The position numbers and the translations under genes were made by a program. The notes beneath the pieces are model-generated. The model was not told the origin of the DNA. It worked only from the letters and a program-made list of their open reading frames with translations, and ran no database searches. 8,725 nucleotides of DNA from Puniceicoccales bacterium (GTDB lineage Bacteria; Verrucomicrobiota; Verrucomicrobiia; Opitutales; JAIRKQ01), in contig JAISRG010000046.1 of assembly GCA_031273725.1 (NCBI GenBank), forward strand, positions 1-8,725. Reading direction: 5' to 3'. Position 1 is the first letter of the stretch, and each line of letters opens with the position of its first letter. Positions 1-6,110 of the stretch are shown piece after piece.

Positions 1-485
1 TTCTGCTGGGCCGTGGCGGCTTCGGCCTTGAGGGCTTCGTTTTCGCGCTCTTTCTCGGCGAGTTTCTGCTTGGCATCTTCGGCTTGCTCCTTGGCCTCGG
101 CGGCTTGCTGCTGGGCCTCGGCGGCTCGCTGCTTGGCCTTTTCGAGTTCGGCCGTGAGCTGGTTGTTTTCGCGCTGGGCCTCGGCGAGTTTGCGTTCGAG
201 GTCTTTAACTTTCGCATTGGCCTTTTCGAGTGCAGCATCGGCCTCGTCGAGTTTGGTCGTGAGCCGGTCGCGTTCGGTCTCGAGGGTTGAAATTTTCTGC
301 TGGGCCGCGGTGAGGTCGGCCGTGAGCTGGTTGTTGGCGGCATTGGCCTTGTCGAGTTCGCGCTTGGCCTCGTTGAGTTTGGTCTCGAGGGTTGAAATTT
401 TCTGCTGGGCCTCGGCAAAGTTCTGCTGGGCCGCGGCGGCTTCGGCCTTGAGGCCGTCGTTTTCGCGCTCTTTCTCGGCGAGTTT
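1..485 (-). repeat. 420-bp-spaced and 105-bp-spaced repeats in the coiled-coil gene
   Basis: Bases 1-65 and 421-485 match at 62 of 65 positions, an offset of 420 bp (140 codons, 20 heptads). Bases 276-306 and 381-411 are identical over 31 bp at an offset of 105 bp (35 codons, 5 heptads). A diverged third copy of this motif (starting with a cggtctcgaggg core) ends at 720, again 420 bp from the first. All offsets are multiples of 21 bp. Confidence 0.8.
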
Positions 486-1805
486 GCCCCGGGCATCGGT
501 GAGTTCGTCAGTGAGCCGGTCGCGTTCGGCCGTGAGGTTTTTAACTTGCTCCGTAAGCTCTCCAACTTGCTGCTTGGCCTTTTCGAGTTCGGCATTGGCC
601 TTTTCGAGTTCGCGCTGGGCCTCGGCGAGTTCGCTCCTGAGCTGGTCGTTGGCGGTCTTGGCCTCGGCGGCTTGCTGCTTGGCCTCGTCGCGTTCGGTCT
701 CGAGGGCTGCAACTTTCTGCTCGGACTCGGTGAGTTCGCTCCTGAGCCGTTTGTTTTCACGCTCTTTTGAGCTGGCTTCCTTCTGGGCCTTTTCGAGTTC
801 GGTCCTGAGGTATTTAACTTGCTGCTTGGCCGTGGCAGCTTCCTTCTGGGCTTTCTCGCGTTCCCTCCGGAGCTCTTCGTTGGTGTCCCTTGTCCTGGCG
901 AGTTGGTTCCGGAAATATAAAACCTGCGTCTTGACCTCGTTGAGTTCGGCCGTAAGGGCTTTGTTGGTGCTCCTGAGCTGGTTGTTTTCACGCTCTTTTG
1001 AATCGGCTTTCTTCTGGGCATTTTCAACTTCGGTCCTGAGGTCTTTAACTTGCTTCGTGGCCGTGGTAGCTTCCTTCTGGGCTTTCTCGCGTTGCCCCCG
1101 GAGGTTTGCGAGTTCGGTATCTTTCGCGGTGTTTTCGGCCTGGAGATTTGCTTTTTCGGCCTGGAGGTCTGCGTTGGTGGTCCCGGTGCTTTCGGCTTGC
1201 TTCTTGGCCCTGGCGAGTTCGTCCTTGGCCTTTTCGAGTTCGGCCTGGAGGTCTGCGTTCTGTTTTTGGGACTCTTGCAAAGCCTTCTGATTCTTATAGT
1301 ACTTTACGCACGCGTATCCCACAAATATTGCCGCCGCAATAACACATACTCCAATTGTTATTTGCGCAAACGTGGCAACAGAAAAAAAACGTACTGATTC
1401 AATATTTTTTTTACTCTTGTATACAAGATTTGTTATTTGTAGGAGATGAATATCTCCATTTGCATCCATAACGTTCTCGAACGTCCCTTTCAGAATTCTT
1501 GGCTTTAGATCGAGCCTTCCAGGCATCTTTGCTTTTTCTATTACAGTTTTTATACCATATTTTAAGAGAGCCCATACTCCTACTCCAGTCCCTCCTATTA
1601 CCGATATAAACGGTACCATAAACGGTGCCGTAAACGGTGCCAATTTGACAATTCTTGAAGAAAGACTACGCGCCATCTCACAGAGCGATGACACACTGGA
1701 AGCAAACAATGGATCTCCACTAGCCCCTCTAATGGCTGTCCCATGTTCACCACCAGGTAACTTTCCTGCCATAAAATCAATATTCTCAATCCCATCAATG
1801 TTCAT
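1..1805 (-). CDS. Large membrane-anchored coiled-coil protein, 3' end beyond the window
   Basis: Reading the minus strand from ATG at 1805-1803 (an in-frame TAA lies 9 nt upstream, fixing the start) gives 601 uninterrupted codons to the window edge. Residues 1-54 are soluble and have no signal peptide. Residues 55-82 are hydrophobic and begin with a repeated (A/V)-P-F-x tetrapeptide; residues 141-167 are a clear membrane helix. From about residue 172 onward the protein is almost entirely A, E, K, Q, L, R and N in heptads (blocks such as LEKAKQQ, LAEKEREN, LEKANAE), which is a long coiled coil. GC content is about 40% over the N-terminal part and above 60% in the coiled coil. No SD site is evident. 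I do not recognise the family. The layout (N-terminal hydrophobic segments, then coiled coil) recalls chlamydial inclusion-membrane proteins and other membrane tethers, but that is analogy only. Certain as a gene, unknown in function. Confidence 0.85.
   Translation of the reverse strand, partial: MNIDGIENIDFMAGKLPGGEHGTAIRGASGDPLFASSVSSLCEMARSLSSRIVKLAPFTAPFMVPFISVIGGTGVGVWALLKYGIKTVIEKAKMPGRLDLKPRILKGTFENVMDANGDIHLLQITNLVYKSKKNIESVRFFSVATFAQITIGVCVIAAAIFVGYACVKYYKNQKALQESQKQNADLQAELEKAKDELARAKKQAESTGTTNADLQAEKANLQAENTAKDTELANLRGQREKAQKEATTATKQVKDLRTEVENAQKKADSKERENNQLRSTNKALTAELNEVKTQVLYFRNQLARTRDTNEELRREREKAQKEAATAKQQVKYLRTELEKAQKEASSKERENKRLRSELTESEQKVAALETERDEAKQQAAEAKTANDQLRSELAEAQRELEKANAELEKAKQQVGELTEQVKNLTAERDRLTDELTDARGKLAEKERENDGLKAEAAAAQQNFAEAQQKISTLETKLNEAKRELDKANAANNQLTADLTAAQQKISTLETERDRLTTKLDEADAALEKANAKVKDLERKLAEAQRENNQLTAELEKAKQRAAEAQQQAAEAKEQAEDAKQKLAEKERENEALKAEAATAQQ
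751..1101 (-). repeat. 231-bp-spaced internal duplication in the coiled-coil gene
   Basis: Bases 751-870 and 982-1101 align without gaps with 13 mismatches in 120 (about 89% identity by eye). The offset of 231 bp equals 77 codons or 11 heptads, so the duplication keeps both reading frame and coiled-coil phase. It encodes two copies of a block with the order RE(K/R)AQKEA...AKQQVKYLRTE...AQKEA. Confidence 0.8.
1608..1643 (-). repeat. Three tandem 12-bp units encoding a PF tetrapeptide repeat
   Basis: Three near-identical 12-mers (AAACGGTRCC plus two bases on the plus strand) lie head to tail at 1608-1619, 1620-1631 and 1632-1643. On the coding (minus) strand they give APFT-APFM-VPFI at the start of the first hydrophobic segment (residues about 56-67). 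Confidence 0.75.
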
Positions 1806-1827
1806 AAACTTTTAAGTCCAGTCAAAG

Positions 1828-1856
1828 AGTTTACAAACAAACTTGAGGACAGTCAA
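1828..1856 (-). promoter_or_regulatory. Candidate sigma-70 promoter for the coiled-coil gene
   Basis: On the minus strand, TTGACT (1856-1851) is followed by a 17-bp spacer and TAAACT (1833-1828). The -35 box matches consensus at 5 of 6 bases and the -10 box at 4 of 6. The predicted start would leave only about 15 nt of leader before ATG 1805, which fits the absence of an SD site. Inferred from box sequence and spacing only. Confidence 0.4.
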
Positions 1857-1896
1857 GCTAATGATTCAAATATTGGTAAAAATAATTTACAATAAA

Positions 1897-1912
1897 CGCG
1901 AATCGCAAAATA
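1897..1912 (+). repeat. Half copy of the palindromic repeat, broken by the IS630 end
   Basis: CGCGAATCGCAAAATA is identical over 16 bp to the left arm of the intact repeat at 2860-2875. After the TA at 1911-1912 the repeat sequence stops and the IS-like sequence (TAGTCGA...) begins. IS630 elements insert at TA, so this copy was probably the target of that element. Confidence 0.6.
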
Positions 1913-2466
1913 TAGTCGATTTGTTTAAGCTTGACGTAGTAGCAAAGAAAGACACATCCTAATATTGTAGAGGAAAAAATTATGGCAAAAGCATATTCGT
2001 TGGATCTAAGGGAAAAGGTAATGTCGTTTTTGAGCGCAGGGAAAAAGAAAAGAGAAGCGATGGAAGTGTTTGGATTATCGCTAAAGACAATATATCGCTG
2101 GATAAAACGGAAGGAGAAGGGGATGCTTGCGGAATCCAAAAACAATGTCCGGAAACCGCGGAAATTGGATCCGGAGAAGTTGAGAGAGTACATCAAAAAT
2201 CATCCTGGCGAAACATTGAAGCAGATAGGGACAGCGTTCGGAGCAAATCCGGTGTCTGTGTTTGCCAGAATAAGACAGCTTGGGATTAGTTATGAAAGAA
2301 AATCATATTATACAAGGAGCGAGATGAAGAAAAGCGGAGAGCATTCACGAAATTCCTTAGCAAAAAGCAAATAAAAGACCTTGTTTTTGTTGATAAATCT
2401 GGCATAAATCACCAAGACATCAAGAAATATGTCTGGTCGGAAAAAGGAATTAAAATCATCGAAGAA
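1911..2466 (+). mobile_element. IS630-type insertion sequence, 3'-truncated
   Basis: The left boundary is placed at the TATAGT of 1911-1916, because the same motif, followed by 14 nt and TTGAC, occurs 70 nt before the transposase start in the second element (8274). The distance from TAGT to ATG is 69 nt here and 68 nt there. orfA is intact; orfB begins normally, with the first catalytic Asp in a VFVDKSGI context, but IS-like sequence ends near 2466, soon after a KGIKIIEE stretch. The rest of the DDE domain and the right inverted repeat are missing. The right limit is approximate (within about 20 bp). The element should be unable to move by itself. Confidence 0.75.
1982..2374 (+). CDS. IS630-family transposase orfA (helix-turn-helix DNA-binding part)
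   Basis: A 130-residue protein beginning MAKAYSLDLREKVM, typical of the IS630/Tc1-like N-terminal region. Residues about 5-50 form the first helix-turn-helix (recognition part ...GLSLKTIYRWIKRK), and residues about 58-105 form a second one (LREYIKNHPGETLKQIG...VSVFARIRQLGISYERKS). This half binds the terminal inverted repeats; catalysis lies in orfB, normally reached by a -1 frameshift. The start is supported by an SD (AGAGGA at 1969-1974, 7 nt before ATG). The A-rich stretch where the frame should change reads GAAAGAAAA here, a weaker slippery site than the nine-A run of the sister copy, so frameshifting may be reduced. Stop at 2372-2374. Confidence 0.85.
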   Translation: MAKAYSLDLREKVMSFLSAGKKKREAMEVFGLSLKTIYRWIKRKEKGMLAESKNNVRKPRKLDPEKLREYIKNHPGETLKQIGTAFGANPVSVFARIRQLGISYERKSYYTRSEMKKSGEHSRNSLAKSK

Positions 2467-2826
2467 AATGTTGAGCTTGCCAAAAAAGACATTACATTTA
2501 CTTCAACAGAAGGTGAGCAAAAAGTTGAAACAATTGGTAAAAGATATTTCAGCGAAATGGGAGACAAGCCAGGCTTTTTAAGTGGCGCATTTGCATATCT
2601 TCGTGGGATTTCAAAACAACCATCAGCTGCCGAGTGCACAAAATTTCTACTATATTTCTGTAGAGAGTATATCCTTTCAGCCAAGCCAAAAGAAGCACAG
2701 GAGTTGGTAACCACAATAACTTCTTCACTTCGAACCATTAGTGGCCTCAGTAAAGACCCTGGAATAGGCAAAATTATTAGCGATATTAGTCGAAGGGCTA
2801 AAAAACCAGAAGAGCAGAATCAATAA
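2296..2826 (+). pseudogene. IS630 orfB remnant fused in frame to unrelated tail
   Basis: After a TGA at 2293-2295 this frame (-1 relative to orfA) is open for 176 codons. The first part (about 2296-2466) reads as an IS630 orfB start: LYKERDEEKRRAFTKFL, then VFVDKSGINHQDIKKYVWSE, including the first Asp of the DDE triad. From about 2467 the similarity to transposases ends and a different, mostly helical, polar sequence continues in the same frame to TAA at 2824-2826. The later Asp and Glu of the catalytic triad are absent, so no transposase activity is possible. If -1 frameshifting from orfA still occurs, the product would be a two-HTH DNA-binding region joined to the unknown tail. More likely it is decayed mobile DNA next to a gene fragment. 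Confidence 0.65.
2557..2826 (+). CDS. Hypothetical protein or 3' gene fragment, 89 aa
   Basis: The longest ATG-initiated part of the frame described above. Beginning MGDKPGFLSGAFAYLRGISK, it looks soluble and helical, with a Lys/Glu/Gln-rich end, and has no signal peptide or membrane segment. No SD is visible before ATG 2557. In-frame coding-like sequence extends upstream to about 2467, so the ATG is probably internal to an older, longer gene whose 5' part was lost when the IS630 right half was deleted. I do not recognise the family. The palindromic repeat begins 34 nt after the stop. Confidence 0.35.
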   Translation: MGDKPGFLSGAFAYLRGISKQPSAAECTKFLLYFCREYILSAKPKEAQELVTTITSSLRTISGLSKDPGIGKIISDISRRAKKPEEQNQ

Positions 2827-2859
2827 AAATATTTCCTTCCATCCCAGATAATTTATCGG

Positions 2860-2914
2860 CGCGAATCGCAAAATAAATAAGAAAAATTAACAGTAACTTT
2901 ATTTTGCGATTCAC
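2860..2914. repeat. Intact ~54-bp palindromic repeat (MITE- or REP-like)
   Basis: Perfect 15-bp inverted arms GAATCGCAAAATAAA (2863-2877) and TTTATTTTGCGATTC (2898-2912) enclose a 20-nt loop. The left arm extends outward to CGCG. It sits between the convergent ends of the frame stopping at 2826 and the NlpC-like gene stopping at 2922, so it could act as a transcript-end hairpin on both strands, but there is no T-run after the stem. Relatives occur at 1897-1912 and 3973-4023, the latter in a divergent promoter region, so it is better described as a dispersed repeat than as a terminator. Confidence 0.75.
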
Positions 2915-2921
2915 ATAATCA

Positions 2922-3824
2922 CTATGATTGTTGGTCTTGAAACAACAACTTCGGATGCCACCGAATAACGCGCACTGTTCCTTCTTTTATCAAATTTTTT
3001 AAGCGTTCCATGGCATGGGCTGTTTCCGTGTACACTATTCCATAGTTGTACCCTTTAGCTTCGATAAAACCTCCGTGTAAAGAAACAATTACGTGTTCCC
3101 GCGGGCATACAACGAAATCAGTATCTTTCATTGATTTTAATACTTCATATAATTTATCATCCGATGTTTTATCATCCAATTCGTAGAGACATTTCCCTTT
3201 GGAAAAATTATACAATTGTTCCGTAGAATGTGGTAATATCCACGATGAAATTTTATGCAGGATGCCGGAACAGTCCAAGCCAACACACCTGTACACGGCA
3301 TTTTCCTGGGCATTGTTATTTTTGCAAACAAAAGTATACAGACCTTCCAGGTTTATTTCGCCTAAATTATTGCAACCCCAGGAATATGGAATGTCTGTGT
3401 TTATGTAGGAATCCAACATTTGACATATCTCTTTGAAACTTAGCATATTGCGAGATGGAGCCGTCGAATCAAACAACAAACCATCCATGGTTTTCATTGA
3501 ATGCTCAAAAAATTTGACATGAATAAATCCCCTAAATGAGCAATTTTCGCTTACTTTGCAAAAAGCAAGCACGGTATTATTTTTTTCTTCTTCGAGTACC
3601 TTCACAAATGTTCCGGGAGGTAAGACGGTGTCCAGATCATAGCAATTAGTCCCATGCGTACCAACTTCGTATTCAAATTCTGTTCCTTCACTTACAAATA
3701 AAGGAATGTATTTATTCTCAAGGACAACAAAAGTTTCGCCTATATTTAAAGCAAAACAAGAAAGCCCAGAGCAGGTAATAAGCAATAGCATTATCCCCAA
3801 ACATGAATGATTTTTTTTAGTCAT
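2922..3824 (-). CDS. Secreted NlpC/P60-like cysteine peptidase, cysteine-rich
   Basis: 300 residues from ATG 3824; a TTG 48 nt upstream is possible but has no SD. Residues 1-25 look like a Sec signal peptide: charged MTKKNH, hydrophobic IMLLLI, cleavage after C-F-A at about residue 25, so export is expected. Residues about 26-115 resemble an SH3-like preceding domain (VLPPGTFVKVLEE, CSFRGFIHVKFFE). Residues about 130-295 carry NlpC/P60 signatures: PYSWG (146-150), GLDCSG with the likely nucleophile Cys185, and EHVIVSL with candidate catalytic His244 followed by GGFIEAKG. NlpC/P60 enzymes cut peptide bonds of peptidoglycan stems, so a wall-remodelling hydrolase is the best inference. About 30 residues separate PYSWG and GLDCSG, longer than usual. 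There are 13 cysteines including those in the signal peptide, unusual for this family. The gene stands alone, convergent with the remnant to its left and divergent from the gene at 4086. Confidence 0.75.
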   Translation of the reverse strand: MTKKNHSCLGIMLLLITCSGLSCFALNIGETFVVLENKYIPLFVSEGTEFEYEVGTHGTNCYDLDTVLPPGTFVKVLEEEKNNTVLAFCKVSENCSFRGFIHVKFFEHSMKTMDGLLFDSTAPSRNMLSFKEICQMLDSYINTDIPYSWGCNNLGEINLEGLYTFVCKNNNAQENAVYRCVGLDCSGILHKISSWILPHSTEQLYNFSKGKCLYELDDKTSDDKLYEVLKSMKDTDFVVCPREHVIVSLHGGFIEAKGYNYGIVYTETAHAMERLKNLIKEGTVRVIRWHPKLLFQDQQS

Positions 3825-3972
3825 AATTCGTAAAATTGGCAACACGGGTACCACGAATAAAAAATTTTGCAATAGAAATAGAAAAGTATTTTATTGGGAA
3901 ATAATAATACGAATGCCATCTCCAAACCCGAAGCTCTTCCTTCCATAAACAGAGGGCTTTGCCTATTTATCT

Positions 3973-4023
3973 ATCGCAAAATAAATAAGGAAAATTAGCG
4001 GCGATTTTGTTTTTTTGATTCGC
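3973..4023. repeat. Degenerate copy of the palindromic repeat
   Basis: ATCGCAAAATAAATAAG (3973-3989) is identical to 2865-2881, and the following sequence aligns with the rest of the intact copy, ending in GATTCGC (4017-4023), the complement of the outer GCGAATC arm. The right arm has decayed to a T-run, so pairing is poor. A shared ttccttccat lies upstream of both copies (2832 and 3937). It lies in the 261-bp gap between two divergent genes, where I see no other gene. Confidence 0.6.
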
Positions 4024-4044
4024 ATCTAATTTTTATATTTTTCC

Positions 4045-4073
4045 TTTACAATTATTTCACGATTTTTTATGAA
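4045..4073 (+). promoter_or_regulatory. Weak candidate promoter for the 605-aa protein gene
   Basis: TTTACA (4045-4050), a 17-bp spacer and TATGAA (4068-4073) precede ATG 4086. The -10 matches consensus at 4 of 6 bases, and the implied leader would be very short. Speculative in such AT-rich sequence. Confidence 0.25.
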
Positions 4074-4085
4074 GCGAGTCGAATT

Positions 4086-5903
4086 ATGGATAAACTTACA
4101 AATACAAATGTGGATTGCGGTTTCGCAATAACACCTACGGTCATTCCAAATGATCAAGTCTCGCATGGCGAAAGCACCGAAAACCTTCCATTGCCAAGTA
4201 GAAATCCTAGCAACGCACCTGTTCCTTTCGCCAATAGATCTTTGCAATCGGCCGAGGGCAACCGCGATATTCAGCCAACGGAAACTGAAAAACCCGGGTT
4301 GCAAGATATGCCAAGGCTGTCGGATAGAATCGCAGAACAGGACGAAAGGGGGGTTGTTTGCTGTACATTTGGTAGTAAGTCCCGATCAACCGCCTATGCT
4401 AACGCGTCTAATGATACGGGCGCAGCTGCGAGTGTTGTTGGAGATGCAAGTAGTGGCGATGATCCGAGTGCCGTAAGCGGTTTATCTGTCAATTTAGTCG
4501 GCAAAGGGAACCAATTAACTGCCCATGCCGATGCGGTTGATTTTCCCAATGCAGGTGTAGCCGCAAGCGTTATTGGAGCTGCGAGCCCCAATAATACGAG
4601 TATAGCAAGTGAAGTGGTGGTAAATGCAAATGGTAGTCAAAATTTCATCGCGTCGGCCTATGCACCAGAGTCAGAAAAAGTAAAAGTGAATACTTTCGGA
4701 GCGGATAATACCGATAAAGGAGAAAATGATTTGGTGGGGTGGCGTGTGGGAATATATGCCAGTGGTACATATATATCAGATGTAAAAGAGAACGACTTAA
4801 CTGTTTCATGCCTTGGAACTAATTCTACGGTAAATATTGTTGCAGCTAAGCTGGCGGAATCATCGGAACCAGATAATGATGGCGTGCCCGCAACAAAAAG
4901 GCTGGCCAATGACCAGGGAACAGACTTCTCCAATTATGCCCGTGCATTTGCATTGGGAGAAGATTTTAAAATCCATATTGGTGGCCGTTGGAATCCTACA
5001 ATAGTCGATGGCAAGATGACTGATGTGAAATTCGAACCCATTCCTCCAAATGGAGGAGCAAATGAGGTCAATGTTTTTGGAGCGATAGCTCCGGCGAGAA
5101 ACATAGGCGATTATCCGAATACTGAAGACAGGGTAAAAGACAGCAGTCTGGCAATCAGTAATGGATGGACGGCGAATGTTTATGGTCCAATTGAAGGACT
5201 CAAAGCAATTACCGTGGAGCCGGGAAGCACGTTGAATACGTACGGCTCATTGAAAAATATTACGATTAGTGGTGGAGAAATTTGCGCATTTGGGAAGTCC
5301 AATGACATTGGGACTTTGTTTTTTGATAGTGGCACTCTTCTCCTGTGTAAACGCAATGACGCCGAAGGACACATACCGCAGGAACTTCGCGACAATTTTG
5401 ATCCCTCTGCATACGCAGCATATGCAGGCAATTTTGGGCACAATGGCAAGCTATCTCTGAATGATGGCAGCCAGTTGATTTTTAACATCAATCCCGGTGT
5501 GGTTGCTCCAATAATTGTTTCCCAAACCGGCAGTCACATCATAAAAGCTAATGGGTATATTGAAATTGATCCAGCCCATGATGGTCCCGCCATAAGCTTG
5601 CAGGGAGGGCAGTTTAGTCTTTTCGATGGATCGACCCGCCAAAAAAAGTTGACCAGTCGAACTGAAATACTCCTAATTGGTTGTGAAGACAGGCACTGGA
5701 ACACGGTGTTTGAACTAGACGAAAGCAGGTTTAAATTTGTGGAAATTAGAGATGGGGTGTGGGATTTGCAGCCTACTAGAAAGGGAACTTCTTTATTTGC
5801 CGAAGAAACGAATTCATCATCGGGATTAAAATTTTACCGAGGTATTGGACTTGTGGCCTACGGGAAAAATAATACGGAGACTGATTCTTCGCTTCTGCCA
5901 TAG
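4086..5903 (+). CDS. 605-aa repetitive, autotransporter-passenger-like protein without signal peptide
   Basis: Starts MDKLTNTNVDCGF with no hydrophobic N-terminal segment. Residues 1-90 are polar and Pro/Asn/Ser-rich, probably disordered. Residues about 100-208 contain two to three diverged repeats of about 44 residues (TAYANA...GAAASVVGDAS... and TAHADA...GVAASVIGAAS..., then a partial IASAYA...). Residues about 325-500 are rich in Gly, Asn, Ser and short beta strands (WTANVYG, STLNTYG, NITISGGEICAFG, GTLFFDSGTLLL, GKLSLNDGSQLIF), the style of beta-helical autotransporter passengers. There is no C-terminal membrane barrel; the end (KNNTETDSSLLP) is polar. The start has no good SD and is taken as the first ATG in the open frame. 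I do not recognise a family. It could be a surface or effector protein exported by a non-Sec route, or an intracellular filament-like protein; neither is shown by the sequence. Confidence 0.8.
   Translation: MDKLTNTNVDCGFAITPTVIPNDQVSHGESTENLPLPSRNPSNAPVPFANRSLQSAEGNRDIQPTETEKPGLQDMPRLSDRIAEQDERGVVCCTFGSKSRSTAYANASNDTGAAASVVGDASSGDDPSAVSGLSVNLVGKGNQLTAHADAVDFPNAGVAASVIGAASPNNTSIASEVVVNANGSQNFIASAYAPESEKVKVNTFGADNTDKGENDLVGWRVGIYASGTYISDVKENDLTVSCLGTNSTVNIVAAKLAESSEPDNDGVPATKRLANDQGTDFSNYARAFALGEDFKIHIGGRWNPTIVDGKMTDVKFEPIPPNGGANEVNVFGAIAPARNIGDYPNTEDRVKDSSLAISNGWTANVYGPIEGLKAITVEPGSTLNTYGSLKNITISGGEICAFGKSNDIGTLFFDSGTLLLCKRNDAEGHIPQELRDNFDPSAYAAYAGNFGHNGKLSLNDGSQLIFNINPGVVAPIIVSQTGSHIIKANGYIEIDPAHDGPAISLQGGQFSLFDGSTRQKKLTSRTEILLIGCEDRHWNTVFELDESRFKFVEIRDGVWDLQPTRKGTSLFAEETNSSSGLKFYRGIGLVAYGKNNTETDSSLLP
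4389..4656 (+). repeat. Diverged ~44-residue internal repeats in the 605-aa protein
   Basis: Residues about 102-144 and 145-187 align as (S)TAYANA / LTAHADA, GAAASVVGDAS / GVAASVIGAAS, LSVNLVGKGNQ / VVVNANGSQN, with a partial third unit starting IASAYA at residue 188. At DNA level the units have diverged, so this is an old duplication. Confidence 0.6.
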
Positions 5904-5990
5904 CAAAAAAGAAACGGATCCACAAAAGTAAAAAAGTGTGAAATTCAAAATGTAGTAAATTAATTTAATCTAGCTCCAACGAGAAGGGTC

Positions 5991-6039
5991 GAGAACGAAA
6001 AACGAAGGAAAAACCGGCAATGCTTTGTTCTCTTCTTTT
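5991..6039 (+). terminator. Possible terminator hairpin after the 605-aa gene
   Basis: GAGAACGAAA (5991-6000) can pair with CTTTGTTCTC (6023-6032), 9 of 10 positions, across a 22-nt loop, and is followed by the T-rich TTCTTTT. The loop is long for an intrinsic terminator, and rho is present nearby in the genome, so this is tentative. Nothing else was found in the 207-bp convergent gap to kdsB. Confidence 0.25.
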
Positions 6040-6110
6040 CCCGGGAGCAAGCTTATTTTAAGCTACCATGGATAATACCCTTGGCCATAAAAAAGAAATT
6101 TCCTCCAATA

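Noticed and set aside
13..1290. A 425-codon plus-strand open frame rich in Ser, Ala, Phe and Leu
   Set aside because: It is the antisense of the coiled-coil gene. GAG/GCC/CAG-type codons on the minus strand leave few stops in the opposite frame, and the translated plus-strand protein is low-complexity with no start signal.
2896..2912. Right-hand inverted repeat of the first IS630 (17 bp, one mismatch to 1900-1916)
   Set aside because: It first looked like a matching IS terminus, but the same arm pairs with 2863-2877 in a compact palindrome and recurs at 3973, so it belongs to a separate repeat. The transposase is also truncated well before it.
3825..3872. TTG start giving a 316-residue NlpC-like protein
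   Set aside because: The ATG at 3824 gives a more typical signal peptide with an N-terminal charged region, and neither start has an SD.
6050..6064. Small hairpin AGCTTA-TTT-TAAGCT as terminator of kdsB
   Set aside because: Only six AT-rich pairs and no following T-run on either strand.
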